Origin: Vairimorpha ceranae | Lineage: Eukaryota > Microsporidia > Nosematidae | Assembly (NCBI RefSeq): GCF_000988165.1 | Contig: NW_020169301.1 | Coordinates: 1-64,000, forward strand | Direction of reading: 5' to 3' | DNA: 64,000 bases | Shown here: positions 20,277-29,246 of the stretch, in pieces | Layout of the letters: the number at the start of each line of letters is the position of its first letter | Numbering within the stretch: position 1 is the stretch's first letter | Notes under the pieces: model-generated | The model's input: only the letters and a program-made list of their open reading frames with translations | Told to the model about the DNA's origin: nothing | The model's database searches: none | Program-made: the position numbers and the translations under genes

Positions 20277-20882
20277 ATGTTTTCTTTTTTACTTGGCTTT
20301 TTTGAGCACATTGGCTTTTCTGAACTCAGTTCGAGTGCAATATCGACTAAGATATCTCTAGAAGATAATATACTTGGACAGTTTAATATTGATGCTATAC
20401 ATGAAAGATGTTCGGTGGTACTTAAAGAATATTTGAAAAGCAAAGAAAATTTTGTGTTAATGGCTAAAACTTACTTTTTATTGCACAAAATTCCGAGAAA
20501 AGTATTGGAAAAGTTCTATATTGATGTTGTAACTGATTATTATAAGCGAGTAAGGAAATTTCCTTTCCCTGACAGCGAATTTAGAGAAGTTGCACGTGAA
20601 GCTTTCGATAAGAAAAAAAGTATGTTAAAGTTTCTTTTTTCCACGGATCATTTCGCCAAAGATACATATAATGATGCTGCTGCAACAGTCATAGGTGGTA
20701 TAAAATTAGATAAAGAATTAGACGAAAAGCTTATTAAAGTTGTTCAAAGATTTATCGGAGATTTAGATGCAAGTTTGAGTAATTTTTTAGAAGAGGATTT
20801 AAAAATTAAATTAACTGAGAGGAAACTAGAATATAATTCATTGAAGCTTTCATATATTGAAAAGGCACTGGCTGAGATATAA
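20277..20882 (+). CDS. Helical protein, possibly BAR-domain-like
   Basis: A 201-aa protein that I do not firmly recognise. After a short hydrophobic N-terminus it is highly helical and charged, with a pattern compatible with a BAR-type coiled coil: 'LKEYLKSKENFVLMAKTY' early and 'DLKIKLTERKLEYNSLKL' late (BAR proteins have '...KR..KL.DYD..R' there). The BAR suggestion is inference. No membrane segment or catalytic motif is seen. The ATG follows 'TACCCATAG', a clear local start signal, and the base composition is less AT-rich than the surrounding relics, so it is a functional gene. Confidence 0.6.
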   Translation: MFSFLLGFFEHIGFSELSSSAISTKISLEDNILGQFNIDAIHERCSVVLKEYLKSKENFVLMAKTYFLLHKIPRKVLEKFYIDVVTDYYKRVRKFPFPDSEFREVAREAFDKKKSMLKFLFSTDHFAKDTYNDAAATVIGGIKLDKELDEKLIKVVQRFIGDLDASLSNFLEEDLKIKLTERKLEYNSLKLSYIEKALAEI

Positions 20883-22606
20883 ATCATCAATTAAATATTT
20901 AAAATTAAAATTTTTCTGCTTAATTAATTTACTTAATTTAAAAGACTTAATGCGCCTATCTTTGTTGCAGGTTTGTTTATTTATCCGTCGCTTAAAAATC
21001 TAATATTTAACTTTTAAAACCTTTTTTTCTACATAGAATTTTTCTAATACAAAAAATAATGTTTTGTAATATTTAATTGCATATAAATTTTACTTTATTA
21101 AAGCTATTAAATTTAAATTAGAAAAATTGCAGGATGCTTAAAAATTTAGTGCGATAGCAAATGAAGTTTTAAAAAAAATTTAACAGGAATCTTAACGGAT
21201 AATTTAATTAAGAAAGTAAGAATATCTTCAACAGACGTTTTTAGAAATAAAACTTCTTATTATGAGTATAACAATCAATGATCTACTATTAGATTAATCG
21301 AAATTCTTGAAACCTTTTATGATGCAATATATTGACACAGTGAATGATATCTTTAAGTAAAAGCGTTATTTTAATAAAATAAGACTAGCGAAATTTAAAA
21401 GAGTCTTTAAATGCATACGAATTTCAAAAATCTTAAAGACTTCGTGGATAAAGAATTATTGAAACACATATACATTTTTTTAGGGGAATATATTGCAAAA
21501 TATCCTTAAGAACATGCACGACGTACACAAACGTTTTAAAACAGCACAACCCAACTCACCTAATAAAAAAACTAAATGTATGAGAAATTTTATAATAAAA
21601 TATAAAACAAAACGCGAACTCAGAAATATTTAATAAGGATTTATCCAATAATAAATTACACAAATATTATTTGCTAGACAAGGGATGTAATGAATAAAAA
21701 AAAATTTTAATAAGTATAGGAGATTTCGAAAATGTAGAAGTAGAATTAATGAAAAGATTTTAATTTGTCAAAAAAATTAATCTTATAAAAAGCTATTTCA
21801 GTTCAAAAAAATAAGTAGGAATATGAATTAATTAAAAAAAATCTTAAAGCGAAATAGTTGGAAAGGAAAATTAGAAGTCTTATATATTTAAATTGTAAAT
21901 TTTGGAACGCGATGTGGACTTTTTTTAAAAAAAAACTACAACATTACACTCTATTTTTCAAAATTATACCCAAAGTATGCGCAAATGGTAAGAATATTTA
22001 ATCATAAAAATATATAAAAAATTTTGAATCTTGACATATATTTATTTTTTTAAAATTGTAAAATTTTCTAATTTTTTCAAATGATAATATTTTGTTGTGT
22101 CTGAAAGAATTGTTACTAGAAAACATGAGTTAATTTATTCTAAAAACAATATAGGACCAAAACACCAACCTTATAAACAAATCTTACCTTCTAATGGATC
22201 GTCTAAGATCTTTCCAATACTGTTAATAATTTTACGCATAGCACAATATTTTTTTATTTTCCTTTAGTTTTATTCAATTATTCAAATTTTGAAATAGTGA
22301 CTATTGCAAATTTTAATAGAAAATACAGAAGGTACTTTTTTAATAATTAATACAAGCCTAAATACGTAACATATATTATAAAATAAAAAGAATATGTGGT
22401 ATTCTTAACCTTGTTTTAAACGGAATAGCGTTAGCTTATCTTTTATAAAAATATAAAAAGTATGTGTTTATATCCTGACAAATAATAATCTATTATTTTT
22501 ATAAAAAATAGATAGAACTTAAATATATCACGTAACATTAATATGACTTTCTTTTTCTATGAAAATATTATTTTTTCGTATAAATATAATTTTTTTTATA
22601 ACCCCT
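20883..22606. other. Gene-free region, partly decayed sequence
   Basis: About 1.7 kb without intact gene. Parts of 21120-21900 have short open stretches in changing frames and look like heavily decayed coding sequence, but no family can be named. The rest is AT-rich spacer. Confidence 0.4.
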
Positions 22607-22669
22607 GAAGAGTGATGATTCTTGCCGCCCCAGACTGATATCTGATGAGTATGCTATAAATCTGACTTC
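22607..22669 (+). ncRNA. C/D box snoRNA targeting the 25S rRNA P loop
   Basis: All parts of a C/D box snoRNA are present: box C 'GTGATGA' (22612-22618), box D' 'CTGA' (22635-22638), box C' 'CTGATGA' (22642-22648, first base variant) and box D 'CTGA' (22662-22665). A 4-bp terminal stem is formed by GAAG (22607-22610) and CTTC (22666-22669). The guide before D', 'TGCCGCCCCAG', is complementary over 11 bases to the universal large-subunit rRNA sequence CUGGGGCGGCA of the P loop (helix 80). The fifth base before D' pairs with the second G of GGGG, equivalent to E. coli G2251 and, from memory, to yeast Gm2619, guided by snR67. The second guide (before D) has no assigned target. It probably stands alone between genes, with its own promoter. 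Confidence 0.8.
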
Positions 22670-22982
22670 CTTACTTTATAATTTTTTGTTGCGCTTTATT
22701 TTATTAGATGATCATTTTATCTTCTAAGCTACTTAAGCTAATATTTATAATCTATTTTTTACAGTAAGATAAATGTAATATTAATAAATAACGTTAGCTA
22801 ATTATAGAAAAAATTGTTTTCTTTTCTTTGTTAATTAAACTACAGCTTATTCTATTTATTGTAAATTATCTAAAAATACTGTCCAACACGTTAATAATAT
22901 TAATTATGCACATGCTAAAATTTTTATCCTAAATATGACAATTTAAATAATAAACAATTATAAAAATTTATTTAATAATTAA
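22670..22982. other. AT-rich spacer 3' of the NDC1-like gene
   Basis: Nothing recognisable besides AT-rich sequence between the snoRNA and the stop codon of the following minus-strand gene. Confidence 0.4.
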
Positions 22983-24251
22983 TTATATACGCACTTTAAG
23001 ATCAATTCTACACTTTTCTTCTACATTCCTTATTTCTTCAATTAAATTTTCATAAATTTCCGTGTATTTCTTATCAACATCACCAAGTAACATATAATAA
23101 TCCCTCTGTTTTAGTAAATAGTTCATATACTGATTAATATCTTCCATATACTTTATACATTTTCTAAATTCTACACGTAACATAAAAATTTTTATATTAA
23201 AATACAATTTATAGAAAAATGCATAGATAAAATTATAATTTTTATACTTTTTAACAATATAACTACCATTTACATTCACTTGCGGTATAGTCATATACAA
23301 TCTACTATCAAGTATCTGATATTCTTCAATAATCTTTTTACATACTTCTTTAACAAATGCGCATTCTTTCTCTATATAACTAAATAAATTAAATAAATCT
23401 GTTTTACTTCTACATAAACTATTAAAAACGTATGTATACTTTGTAGAAAGATTAGATACATGGTAAAATGTATATCTACGTATAAAAACATTTGTATCAG
23501 ATGAAAAGTTCATCAGTTGTTTACATTTTATACTTAAATTAAATATTAATAATCTATCAAAAAATTCTATAAAAAATAAATACATCAGCAGTGAAAAACT
23601 TAACATTATTAAATTACTAAATATTCTACCAGTATTCACCAATTCACACCTTATAAATATTAATATAAAATTAACTAAAAATCCAAGACAAAAAACATAG
23701 CTAAATAAAAAAGCACAGAAAATGCTTAAGTTGATGAACCATAGATTAAGAATTCTGTTAAGCATTTTTTTAGAGCAAAGCGCAAAGTATTTAAAAATAC
23801 CTTCAATTTTTGTAAATTCAAATACTGATTTTTTAGTATCAAAAGCTAAAATAGTTCCATTAATCAAACACATAGAAAAATTTATACAAAAAATAATATT
23901 AATTAGTATTTTCTTAAAAATAAAAAATGAATTACTTTTGCTATCAGCAAATATAAATGTTCTAGTGGGGAAGTGGGTAGTGAAAAATAGTGTAGATAAT
24001 GTATAACCACCACATAGCACTAAAAAAGGGATATTTCTGGATCTCGATAAATATTTCAAATAAACAGGCAGCGTAATCGATAAAATGTAAAATAATGTAG
24101 ATGGTTTAAAAAAGACATTTGAAAAGGAGAATGGACGATACAAAATCTTTACATGAGAATTTACCAGATTGCAGAATATACATGTAAATATTAATTGCTG
24201 AATGATAGTAAAAGTAAAACCAATCCTTTCTTTCTTAAATATACTATTCAT
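22983..24251 (-). CDS. Multi-pass membrane protein, NDC1-like
   Basis: A 422-aa protein with about six hydrophobic segments in the N-terminal 240 residues, then a soluble helical C-terminal half. That layout is the one of Ndc1, the membrane nucleoporin that anchors nuclear pores and, in fungi, the spindle pole body. Just after the last membrane segment, 'FIRRYTFYHVSNLS' is similar to the 'R..A..DL..LS' pattern of Ndc1. The identification is inference from architecture and this short pattern. An unrelated microsporidian membrane protein is the alternative. CCC lies three bases before the ATG. Confidence 0.45.
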   Translation of the reverse strand: MNSIFKKERIGFTFTIIQQLIFTCIFCNLVNSHVKILYRPFSFSNVFFKPSTLFYILSITLPVYLKYLSRSRNIPFLVLCGGYTLSTLFFTTHFPTRTFIFADSKSNSFFIFKKILINIIFCINFSMCLINGTILAFDTKKSVFEFTKIEGIFKYFALCSKKMLNRILNLWFINLSIFCAFLFSYVFCLGFLVNFILIFIRCELVNTGRIFSNLIMLSFSLLMYLFFIEFFDRLLIFNLSIKCKQLMNFSSDTNVFIRRYTFYHVSNLSTKYTYVFNSLCRSKTDLFNLFSYIEKECAFVKEVCKKIIEEYQILDSRLYMTIPQVNVNGSYIVKKYKNYNFIYAFFYKLYFNIKIFMLRVEFRKCIKYMEDINQYMNYLLKQRDYYMLLGDVDKKYTEIYENLIEEIRNVEEKCRIDLKVRI

Positions 24252-25277
24252 AAGGGCATATAAAAAATTAAAATTCTAAAAAATGGCAGTCCTTGTAGCA
24301 TTCAAAAAATGTTATATCAGAGATATAAATTAACTACACACAATCAAAAAATATAGCATATACAAAATAGCACAACAAATTTTTAATCTTTTAAAGAGTT
24401 AAATGACACTTAATTTTTATTTGTAAATTATTTTACATGCTATTGGCTATGTTCTTTTATAAAAATTTGCAGAACTGATAAAAAAAAGTAGTTAATACAA
24501 CTAGAATTAAAATGATGACTTACATTGATGAGTAAAAAAGCTATAAGCTGAAAGTATAATATTTTTGCAAAAAATTTTAATCAAGTTTAATGCTTTTTTT
24601 AAAAATAATCTTTTTTTGTAAAAGGCGATTGTTTTTGTTGATATAAACACGTTTATAGAAAATATGCCTTACTAAGATTATATAAAAAAATTATATTAGC
24701 TTTGTATTTATTAATTATAAGTAAGTAATTTTATTTAGATCTCTAAATTTTTAAAATGTTATAAAAAAATATTGATTTTTTTGTTTACTAATACGCTTAG
24801 GTTAAATTTCCTTGTTGGAAGTTGCTAGCAAGTCAGTAAGAAATTGCATCTTTATTTCCTTAAATAGTTATACTTAAAACTATGTTTTAGATTACATAAC
24901 TTTATTGGTGTTTAAACGTATAACCTGTCAAAACATGTGATTTGCTTATGATTGGTCATAATGACCACAACATTTTTAATTTAATACTATTTAATAAGTA
25001 AAAACTGATGCTTCTTTTAAATTCTGGCTCGTATTTGTTTTTACCGTTTAAAATTTTTTAAGGCGGCTAAAATTGTAATGCTCGTTTTTCGATTTTATTG
25101 CCATTTTAATACCCAACGCCGTATACAAAACACAATATTAATACATTTAATTGCAAATTAAAAAACGTGCGTCACGAAGATTTAAATAAGAAATGCTTAT
25201 CAATCTTTATACAAAGCCCAGTCTTAAAATAAAAAATATTTGTATTCTAAAAAGTATAAATTTCAATATAAGTTTAT
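24252..25277. other. Gene-free spacer, about 1 kb
   Basis: No gene is seen. A patch at about 24780-25160 has more mixed base composition than normal spacer and may be an old element, but no motif could be read on either strand. The last 100 bases are the 3' side of the CysRS gene. Confidence 0.4.
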
Positions 25278-26681
25278 TTATAACTTTTTTATTAATGTTT
25301 CTAATTTACTATCTTCCAAAACATATCCAAGATCTTTCAAATTATCTCTAACTTCATCACAAATATTATACAAGTCCTTCTTATTCACACCTTCTTTTAG
25401 TGCCATCCTAATTTTATTCCTAAAAATATTAATTAATTTTGCCAAATTCTCACTATCTTCATCTCTTACTTTTTCTTCTTTATTAATCCCAAGTATATCA
25501 AGTATTCTTTTAACAAAATCTCTTACTTGATACAAAGTACAAGCACTTACTAAGTCTAATTTACTGTTAGTAAATGACACAAGTTCTAGAAGTGCTTTAA
25601 TAACTGAAGGGGTATCAAAATTATTACTAAACGACACATCGACAATTTTACTAGTTTTAGATATTAAATCTAATACTTCTATATCATTTTTATTATAAAT
25701 TTTACTAATATTGTTAATACTGTTTACATACATAAAAAAATTAAATATTTTCTTCTCAACGTTTTGTGCAAATTTTATTTGTTCTTCTTCATAATTCATA
25801 TCTTTATTCCACTGATGATATAAAAATAATATACGTAATTGAATAGGTGTGCATCTTTCTAATATACTTTTTATAGTAGTAAAATTTTTAAGAGATTTTG
25901 ACATTTTCAGGCCGTTAATATTTAAATGTCCTGTGTGCATAAAATAATTAACCCATGGTTTTTTCTGGTAGCGTGCTTGACATTGTGCAATTTCGTTTTC
26001 ATGATGCGGAAATTTAAGATCAACCCCTCCTGCATGAATGTCAATATAATCTCCCAATACATCATTAGCCATAACCGAACATTCAATATGCCATCCTGGT
26101 CGACCACTTCCAAATAAATTATCTTTTTTCCACAGTGCAAAATCTAAAGGAGATTTTTTGTCCTGAATGTTAGGAGAATCACCAAGATTATTTACAGTTT
26201 CTTCTCTAAATATTGGATATTTAAATTTCTTTTTGTATTCCATCACATCAAAATATACACTACCATTACTTTCATAAGCATATCCGTTATTTTCTAAAAT
26301 CTTTACATATTCCTTTATTTTATCAACATATTCTGTTACTTTTGTAAGTACAGTGGGCTTTCTTACATTTAGAAGTGCCATGTCTTCTAAAAATAAATTT
26401 GTATATTTTACAGTTATATCTTTCATAGACATGCCTGTTTCTTTACTTTTATTAATAATTTTATCATCAATATCAGTAATATTCATTACAAAGGTAACAT
26501 TATAATTAAAATATTTTTCAAGTATATTTCTTATAACATCAAATGATACATACGTACGAGCATGTCCGATATGACTGTGATCATATACAGTGGGACCACA
26601 GATGTATATTTTTACATTATTAGGATCTATAGGATTGAAAATTTCTAATTTTTTTGTCAATGAATTGTAAATTTTTAGCAT
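25278..26681 (-). CDS. CARS1: Cysteinyl-tRNA synthetase
   Basis: A class I aminoacyl-tRNA synthetase of 467 aa that charges tRNA-Cys. HIGH is at 37-40 and KMSKS at 259-263. The catalytic zinc ligands expected from the E. coli enzyme are all present: Cys28, Cys201 ('GWHIECSVM'), His226 and Glu230 ('FPHHENE'). The 'GGVDLKFPHHENE' signature is specific for CysRS. The protein is compact, close to bacterial length (461 aa) and clearly shorter than yeast or human cytosolic forms, which have insertions and C-terminal extensions. CCC is five bases before the ATG. Confidence 0.97.
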   Translation of the reverse strand: MLKIYNSLTKKLEIFNPIDPNNVKIYICGPTVYDHSHIGHARTYVSFDVIRNILEKYFNYNVTFVMNITDIDDKIINKSKETGMSMKDITVKYTNLFLEDMALLNVRKPTVLTKVTEYVDKIKEYVKILENNGYAYESNGSVYFDVMEYKKKFKYPIFREETVNNLGDSPNIQDKKSPLDFALWKKDNLFGSGRPGWHIECSVMANDVLGDYIDIHAGGVDLKFPHHENEIAQCQARYQKKPWVNYFMHTGHLNINGLKMSKSLKNFTTIKSILERCTPIQLRILFLYHQWNKDMNYEEEQIKFAQNVEKKIFNFFMYVNSINNISKIYNKNDIEVLDLISKTSKIVDVSFSNNFDTPSVIKALLELVSFTNSKLDLVSACTLYQVRDFVKRILDILGINKEEKVRDEDSENLAKLINIFRNKIRMALKEGVNKKDLYNICDEVRDNLKDLGYVLEDSKLETLIKKL

Positions 26682-27123
26682 TTAAGGGTAAAATATTATG
26701 CATAAATTTAAAAATTTTTATTTTATGGTAGTAAATATTTAAGATACACAATTTAAAAAGTTTTTTGTGCAACCGCATTCAAATTGTTATTATTAATTGC
26801 TTTAGTAAATGTTGTTATCAAAAGAGATGTTATTAGAAAATGTAAATATATATTATCAGTATCAAATATTCTTTAATATATCAACATAGAGATATTTGAC
26901 ATGTTGGTGTAATTCCAACAGTAAATTATTTATAAATGTATTATAAATTTATACAATGCAAAGTGAAAGTATTTTAAACGTTTAATTCCCTAAAATTAGC
27001 TCAGAAATATTATTCATTTTACCATTTTAAATAATAAGATTTAATAAATAACCAATACAAATATGAAAAAAATCTAATATATTATTCTTATCACACCAAT
27101 CTTCTATAAACTTAATAATATAA
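26682..27123. other. Spacer with duplicated gene tail
   Basis: AT-rich. It contains a small perfect hairpin at about 26902-26920 (TGTTGG, seven-base loop, CCAACA). From 27053 it holds a second copy of the 3' end of the following 95-aa gene, listed separately. Confidence 0.5.
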
Positions 27124-27186
27124 TCAATACAAATATGAAAAAACTTCTAACATATTATTCTTATCACACCAATCTTCTATAAATTT
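27053..27186. repeat. 72-bp period tandem duplication of a gene tail
   Basis: Copy one starts at 27053 and copy two at 27125, each beginning 'CAATACAAATATGAAAAAA' and sharing 'TTATCACACCAATCTTCTAT'. Copy two encodes the C-terminus and stop codon of the 95-aa minus-strand gene. Copy one lies after the stop and still reads like a diverged version of that tail ('IEDWCDKNNILDFF'). Confidence 0.85.
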
Positions 27187-27411
27187 TATAAATTCGTATT
27201 TACTGCATTTATCAACCCGTTTTAATGGAAATTTATTAGACCATGCAACATAGAAATCAATAATATTATCTACGTCTTTTTCTATATTTTCCCACGTCAT
27301 ACAATCATCTTTATTATTAATTTTAATATGTTCTGATAAAAATGATACACCTTCTTTAGAGCTTAAGAATTTTTTTGTAATATTTTTTTCATTGTATCTT
27401 TTATTTTCCAT
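27124..27411 (-). CDS. Hypothetical protein, 95 aa
   Basis: I do not recognise this protein. It is charged, with conserved-looking Trp and Cys residues in 'FYVAWSNKFPLKRVDKC' and 'FIEDWCDKNN', and no membrane segment. CCC occurs ten bases before its ATG as part of a palindrome shared with the divergent AOS1-like gene. Its 3' end is partly duplicated downstream. Confidence 0.65.
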   Translation of the reverse strand: MENKRYNEKNITKKFLSSKEGVSFLSEHIKINNKDDCMTWENIEKDVDNIIDFYVAWSNKFPLKRVDKCSKYEFIKFIEDWCDKNNMLEVFSYLY

Positions 27412-27434
27412 ATTTGAAGGGTAAACCCTTGAAT
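27412..27434. promoter_or_regulatory. Shared 23-bp divergent start region
   Basis: The only DNA between the ATGs of two divergent genes is 23 bp with the near-perfect palindrome 'TTGAAGGGTAAACCCTTGAA'. Read in each direction, it gives 'ACCCTT' followed within a few bases by the ATG. One inverted element therefore provides the CCC start signal to both genes. Both promoters must overlap the opposite gene's coding region or use this element itself. Confidence 0.7.
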
Positions 27435-27941
27435 ATGAAATTATTTGATAAACAGAAATATGATAGACAGATAAGGTTATTTGGTAAAAATGTACAGCAT
27501 AAACTTACTGCACTATCAGTTTCAATATTGTCTAGTAATGAAAATAATTTTGTATCAGGAGAAATATTAAAAAATCTTGTTTTGCTTGGTGTTGGTAATA
27601 TTTATGCAGATGCAAATACAATAATTTCTTTTGGTAAGTTAGTACCGAATAAAATAAAAGATATAAATCCTAAAGTTAATATTTTAGATAAAGCAGAAGG
27701 AATTTATTTTATAATTGATGATATTTTAGTACCTAAAGCAGAGAAGGTATTTTACATATCTAGTAAAAGATTGGGGTACAGCACATTTAGTTCTAATTTT
27801 TTAAATGACACAAGTAAAATAATAAATGAAAATAATTCTAGTAGTGATGTAGTAAAAGAATGTCTTTTAGGCGGAATAATAGTGCAAGAATTCATTAAAA
27901 TGATACAGAACCAAACATATCAAACTAGTTATATGCTATAA
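27435..27941 (+). CDS. E1-like accessory subunit (AOS1/ULA1-like), degenerate
   Basis: A 168-aa protein whose N-terminus 'KYDRQIRLFGKNVQHKL' is the signature opening of AOS1, ULA1/APPBP1 and Uba1. These are the inactive-adenylation halves of activating enzymes for SUMO, NEDD8 or ubiquitin. 'LKNLVLLGVGNI' corresponds to the first Rossmann helix and strand. The nucleotide-binding glycines just before it (family 'G.GG.G') are replaced by 'SSNENN'. It is far shorter than yeast AOS1 (347 aa). SUMO versus NEDD8 cannot be decided. I place the start at 27435, six bases after CCC, rather than at an in-frame ATG at 27414. The stop codon is 1 bp from that of MRD1 on the other strand. Confidence 0.65.
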   Translation: MKLFDKQKYDRQIRLFGKNVQHKLTALSVSILSSNENNFVSGEILKNLVLLGVGNIYADANTIISFGKLVPNKIKDINPKVNILDKAEGIYFIIDDILVPKAEKVFYISSKRLGYSTFSSNFLNDTSKIINENNSSSDVVKECLLGGIIVQEFIKMIQNQTYQTSYML

Positions 27942-27942
27942 T

Positions 27943-29142
27943 TTATTCTTTTGCTATTTCTAATACAAGCCTTCTTCCGTATAAATGTGTACTCTTTCCA
28001 AAATATTCTATAACACTATCCAATACACTCTTTGATTCAAAGGTAACAAATGCAAATCCTCGATGTGTACCATCTCTTTTTATAGGAAGTCTAATTCCTT
28101 GTATTTTATACTTTTTCTTAAATAAATCGGCAATATCCTTTTTAGTCGCTTGAAATGGTACATTTTTTATTAGTAATTTAACCTTTTGTGTTTCAGACCG
28201 TTTTTCTTCTTTTATATCATCGTGTTTTTTAATTTCTTCACATTGTGGCGCAAATTCGCAATAAATGACATTGTTATTATATCTCCTTAAATTGATATTT
28301 TTATAACATTTCAGAGCCTCTTCTTCATTTTTAAATTTTAGTAAAACTAAATTTTTACTTGGCGATGCTTCCATTTTACATTTACACTTTACAAAGTCAA
28401 GCACCTTATTTACTTCTATATTTCTAACAATTAAAACTTTTTTGTTCTTTTTAGAGATAATTTTATCTAAAAAAATATTATTTCTTTCTAAAAATTTGTT
28501 AGTCTCATTAACTAAATTTGTCTCTAATAAAGCTATTTTTGTAGGAAGATCTTTATCTTCTAAATCTACTACTTCATTCTTTTTTATTCCCAAATCACAT
28601 GTTTGCTTTATGATGGATTCAAAATTAAAAAATAAAGAATTATAATGCTGAAAGCTAGTATTCATATTTTCTTTATAAGGTGATATTTTAACAATCTTAC
28701 CATTTACTGTTGATACCTCTTTAAAAACTTTTAAAGTATCTTCTACATTTTTATATTGTAAAATAAGATGACCATCATCTACCTGTGTTTTGCAAATATT
28801 ACCAAATGATTCTAGAAAAGGTATGTCATCTAAACATGCTCCTTTTATAAATATTTTATTATTGTATCTAATTATTCTTTCTTCTGATTCACTAATTTCT
28901 TTCTTTTTACAAATGGCTTCTTCAACATTTATTTTGTGATTAAAAAGATAAGTGTTATTCATCTTTTTTATGACACGATCACGTATTTCATTAGAAGGAT
29001 ATCCAATGTAACAAACCCTTCTAAAATTTCCTTTACTGTCTTTTAACATAACTAGATCGACTATTTTACCAAATGTACTAAATTCTTTTTCTATTTGTTC
29101 TTTGGTAATAAATTTTGGAAGATTTTTAACGATTATGCGCAT
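27943..29142 (-). CDS. MRD1: Multiple RRM protein MRD1 (RBM19)
   Basis: A 399-aa protein with several RNA recognition motifs. RRM1 is at 1-75 ('IIVKNLPKFIT', with 'CYIGY' in the RNP1 position), a degenerate central RRM at about 235-300, and a well preserved C-terminal RRM at 321-399 ('LLIKNVPFQATKKDI', RNP1 'RGFAFVTF', 'GRRLVLEIAKE'). The last matches the final RRM of Mrd1/RBM19 closely. Mrd1 binds pre-rRNA and the small-subunit processome and is needed for 18S rRNA cleavages. The protein has about half the length of yeast Mrd1 (887 aa), so one or two RRMs are lost. CCC is four bases before the ATG. Confidence 0.8.
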   Translation of the reverse strand: MRIIVKNLPKFITKEQIEKEFSTFGKIVDLVMLKDSKGNFRRVCYIGYPSNEIRDRVIKKMNNTYLFNHKINVEEAICKKKEISESEERIIRYNNKIFIKGACLDDIPFLESFGNICKTQVDDGHLILQYKNVEDTLKVFKEVSTVNGKIVKISPYKENMNTSFQHYNSLFFNFESIIKQTCDLGIKKNEVVDLEDKDLPTKIALLETNLVNETNKFLERNNIFLDKIISKKNKKVLIVRNIEVNKVLDFVKCKCKMEASPSKNLVLLKFKNEEEALKCYKNINLRRYNNNVIYCEFAPQCEEIKKHDDIKEEKRSETQKVKLLIKNVPFQATKKDIADLFKKKYKIQGIRLPIKRDGTHRGFAFVTFESKSVLDSVIEYFGKSTHLYGRRLVLEIAKE

Positions 29143-29246
29143 AAAGGGATAAATAAATTTTTAGTGTAAAAATACATAATTTATTGCTTTAAATATACAA
29201 AATCCATATCAAAGAAGCATATGAATAGATTTATTATATAATAAAT

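Noticed and set aside
24515..24552. Second C/D snoRNA candidate (ATGATGA ... TTGATGA ... CTGA)
   Set aside because: The boxes are too close, no terminal stem forms and no D' box is present; no rRNA complement is known to me.
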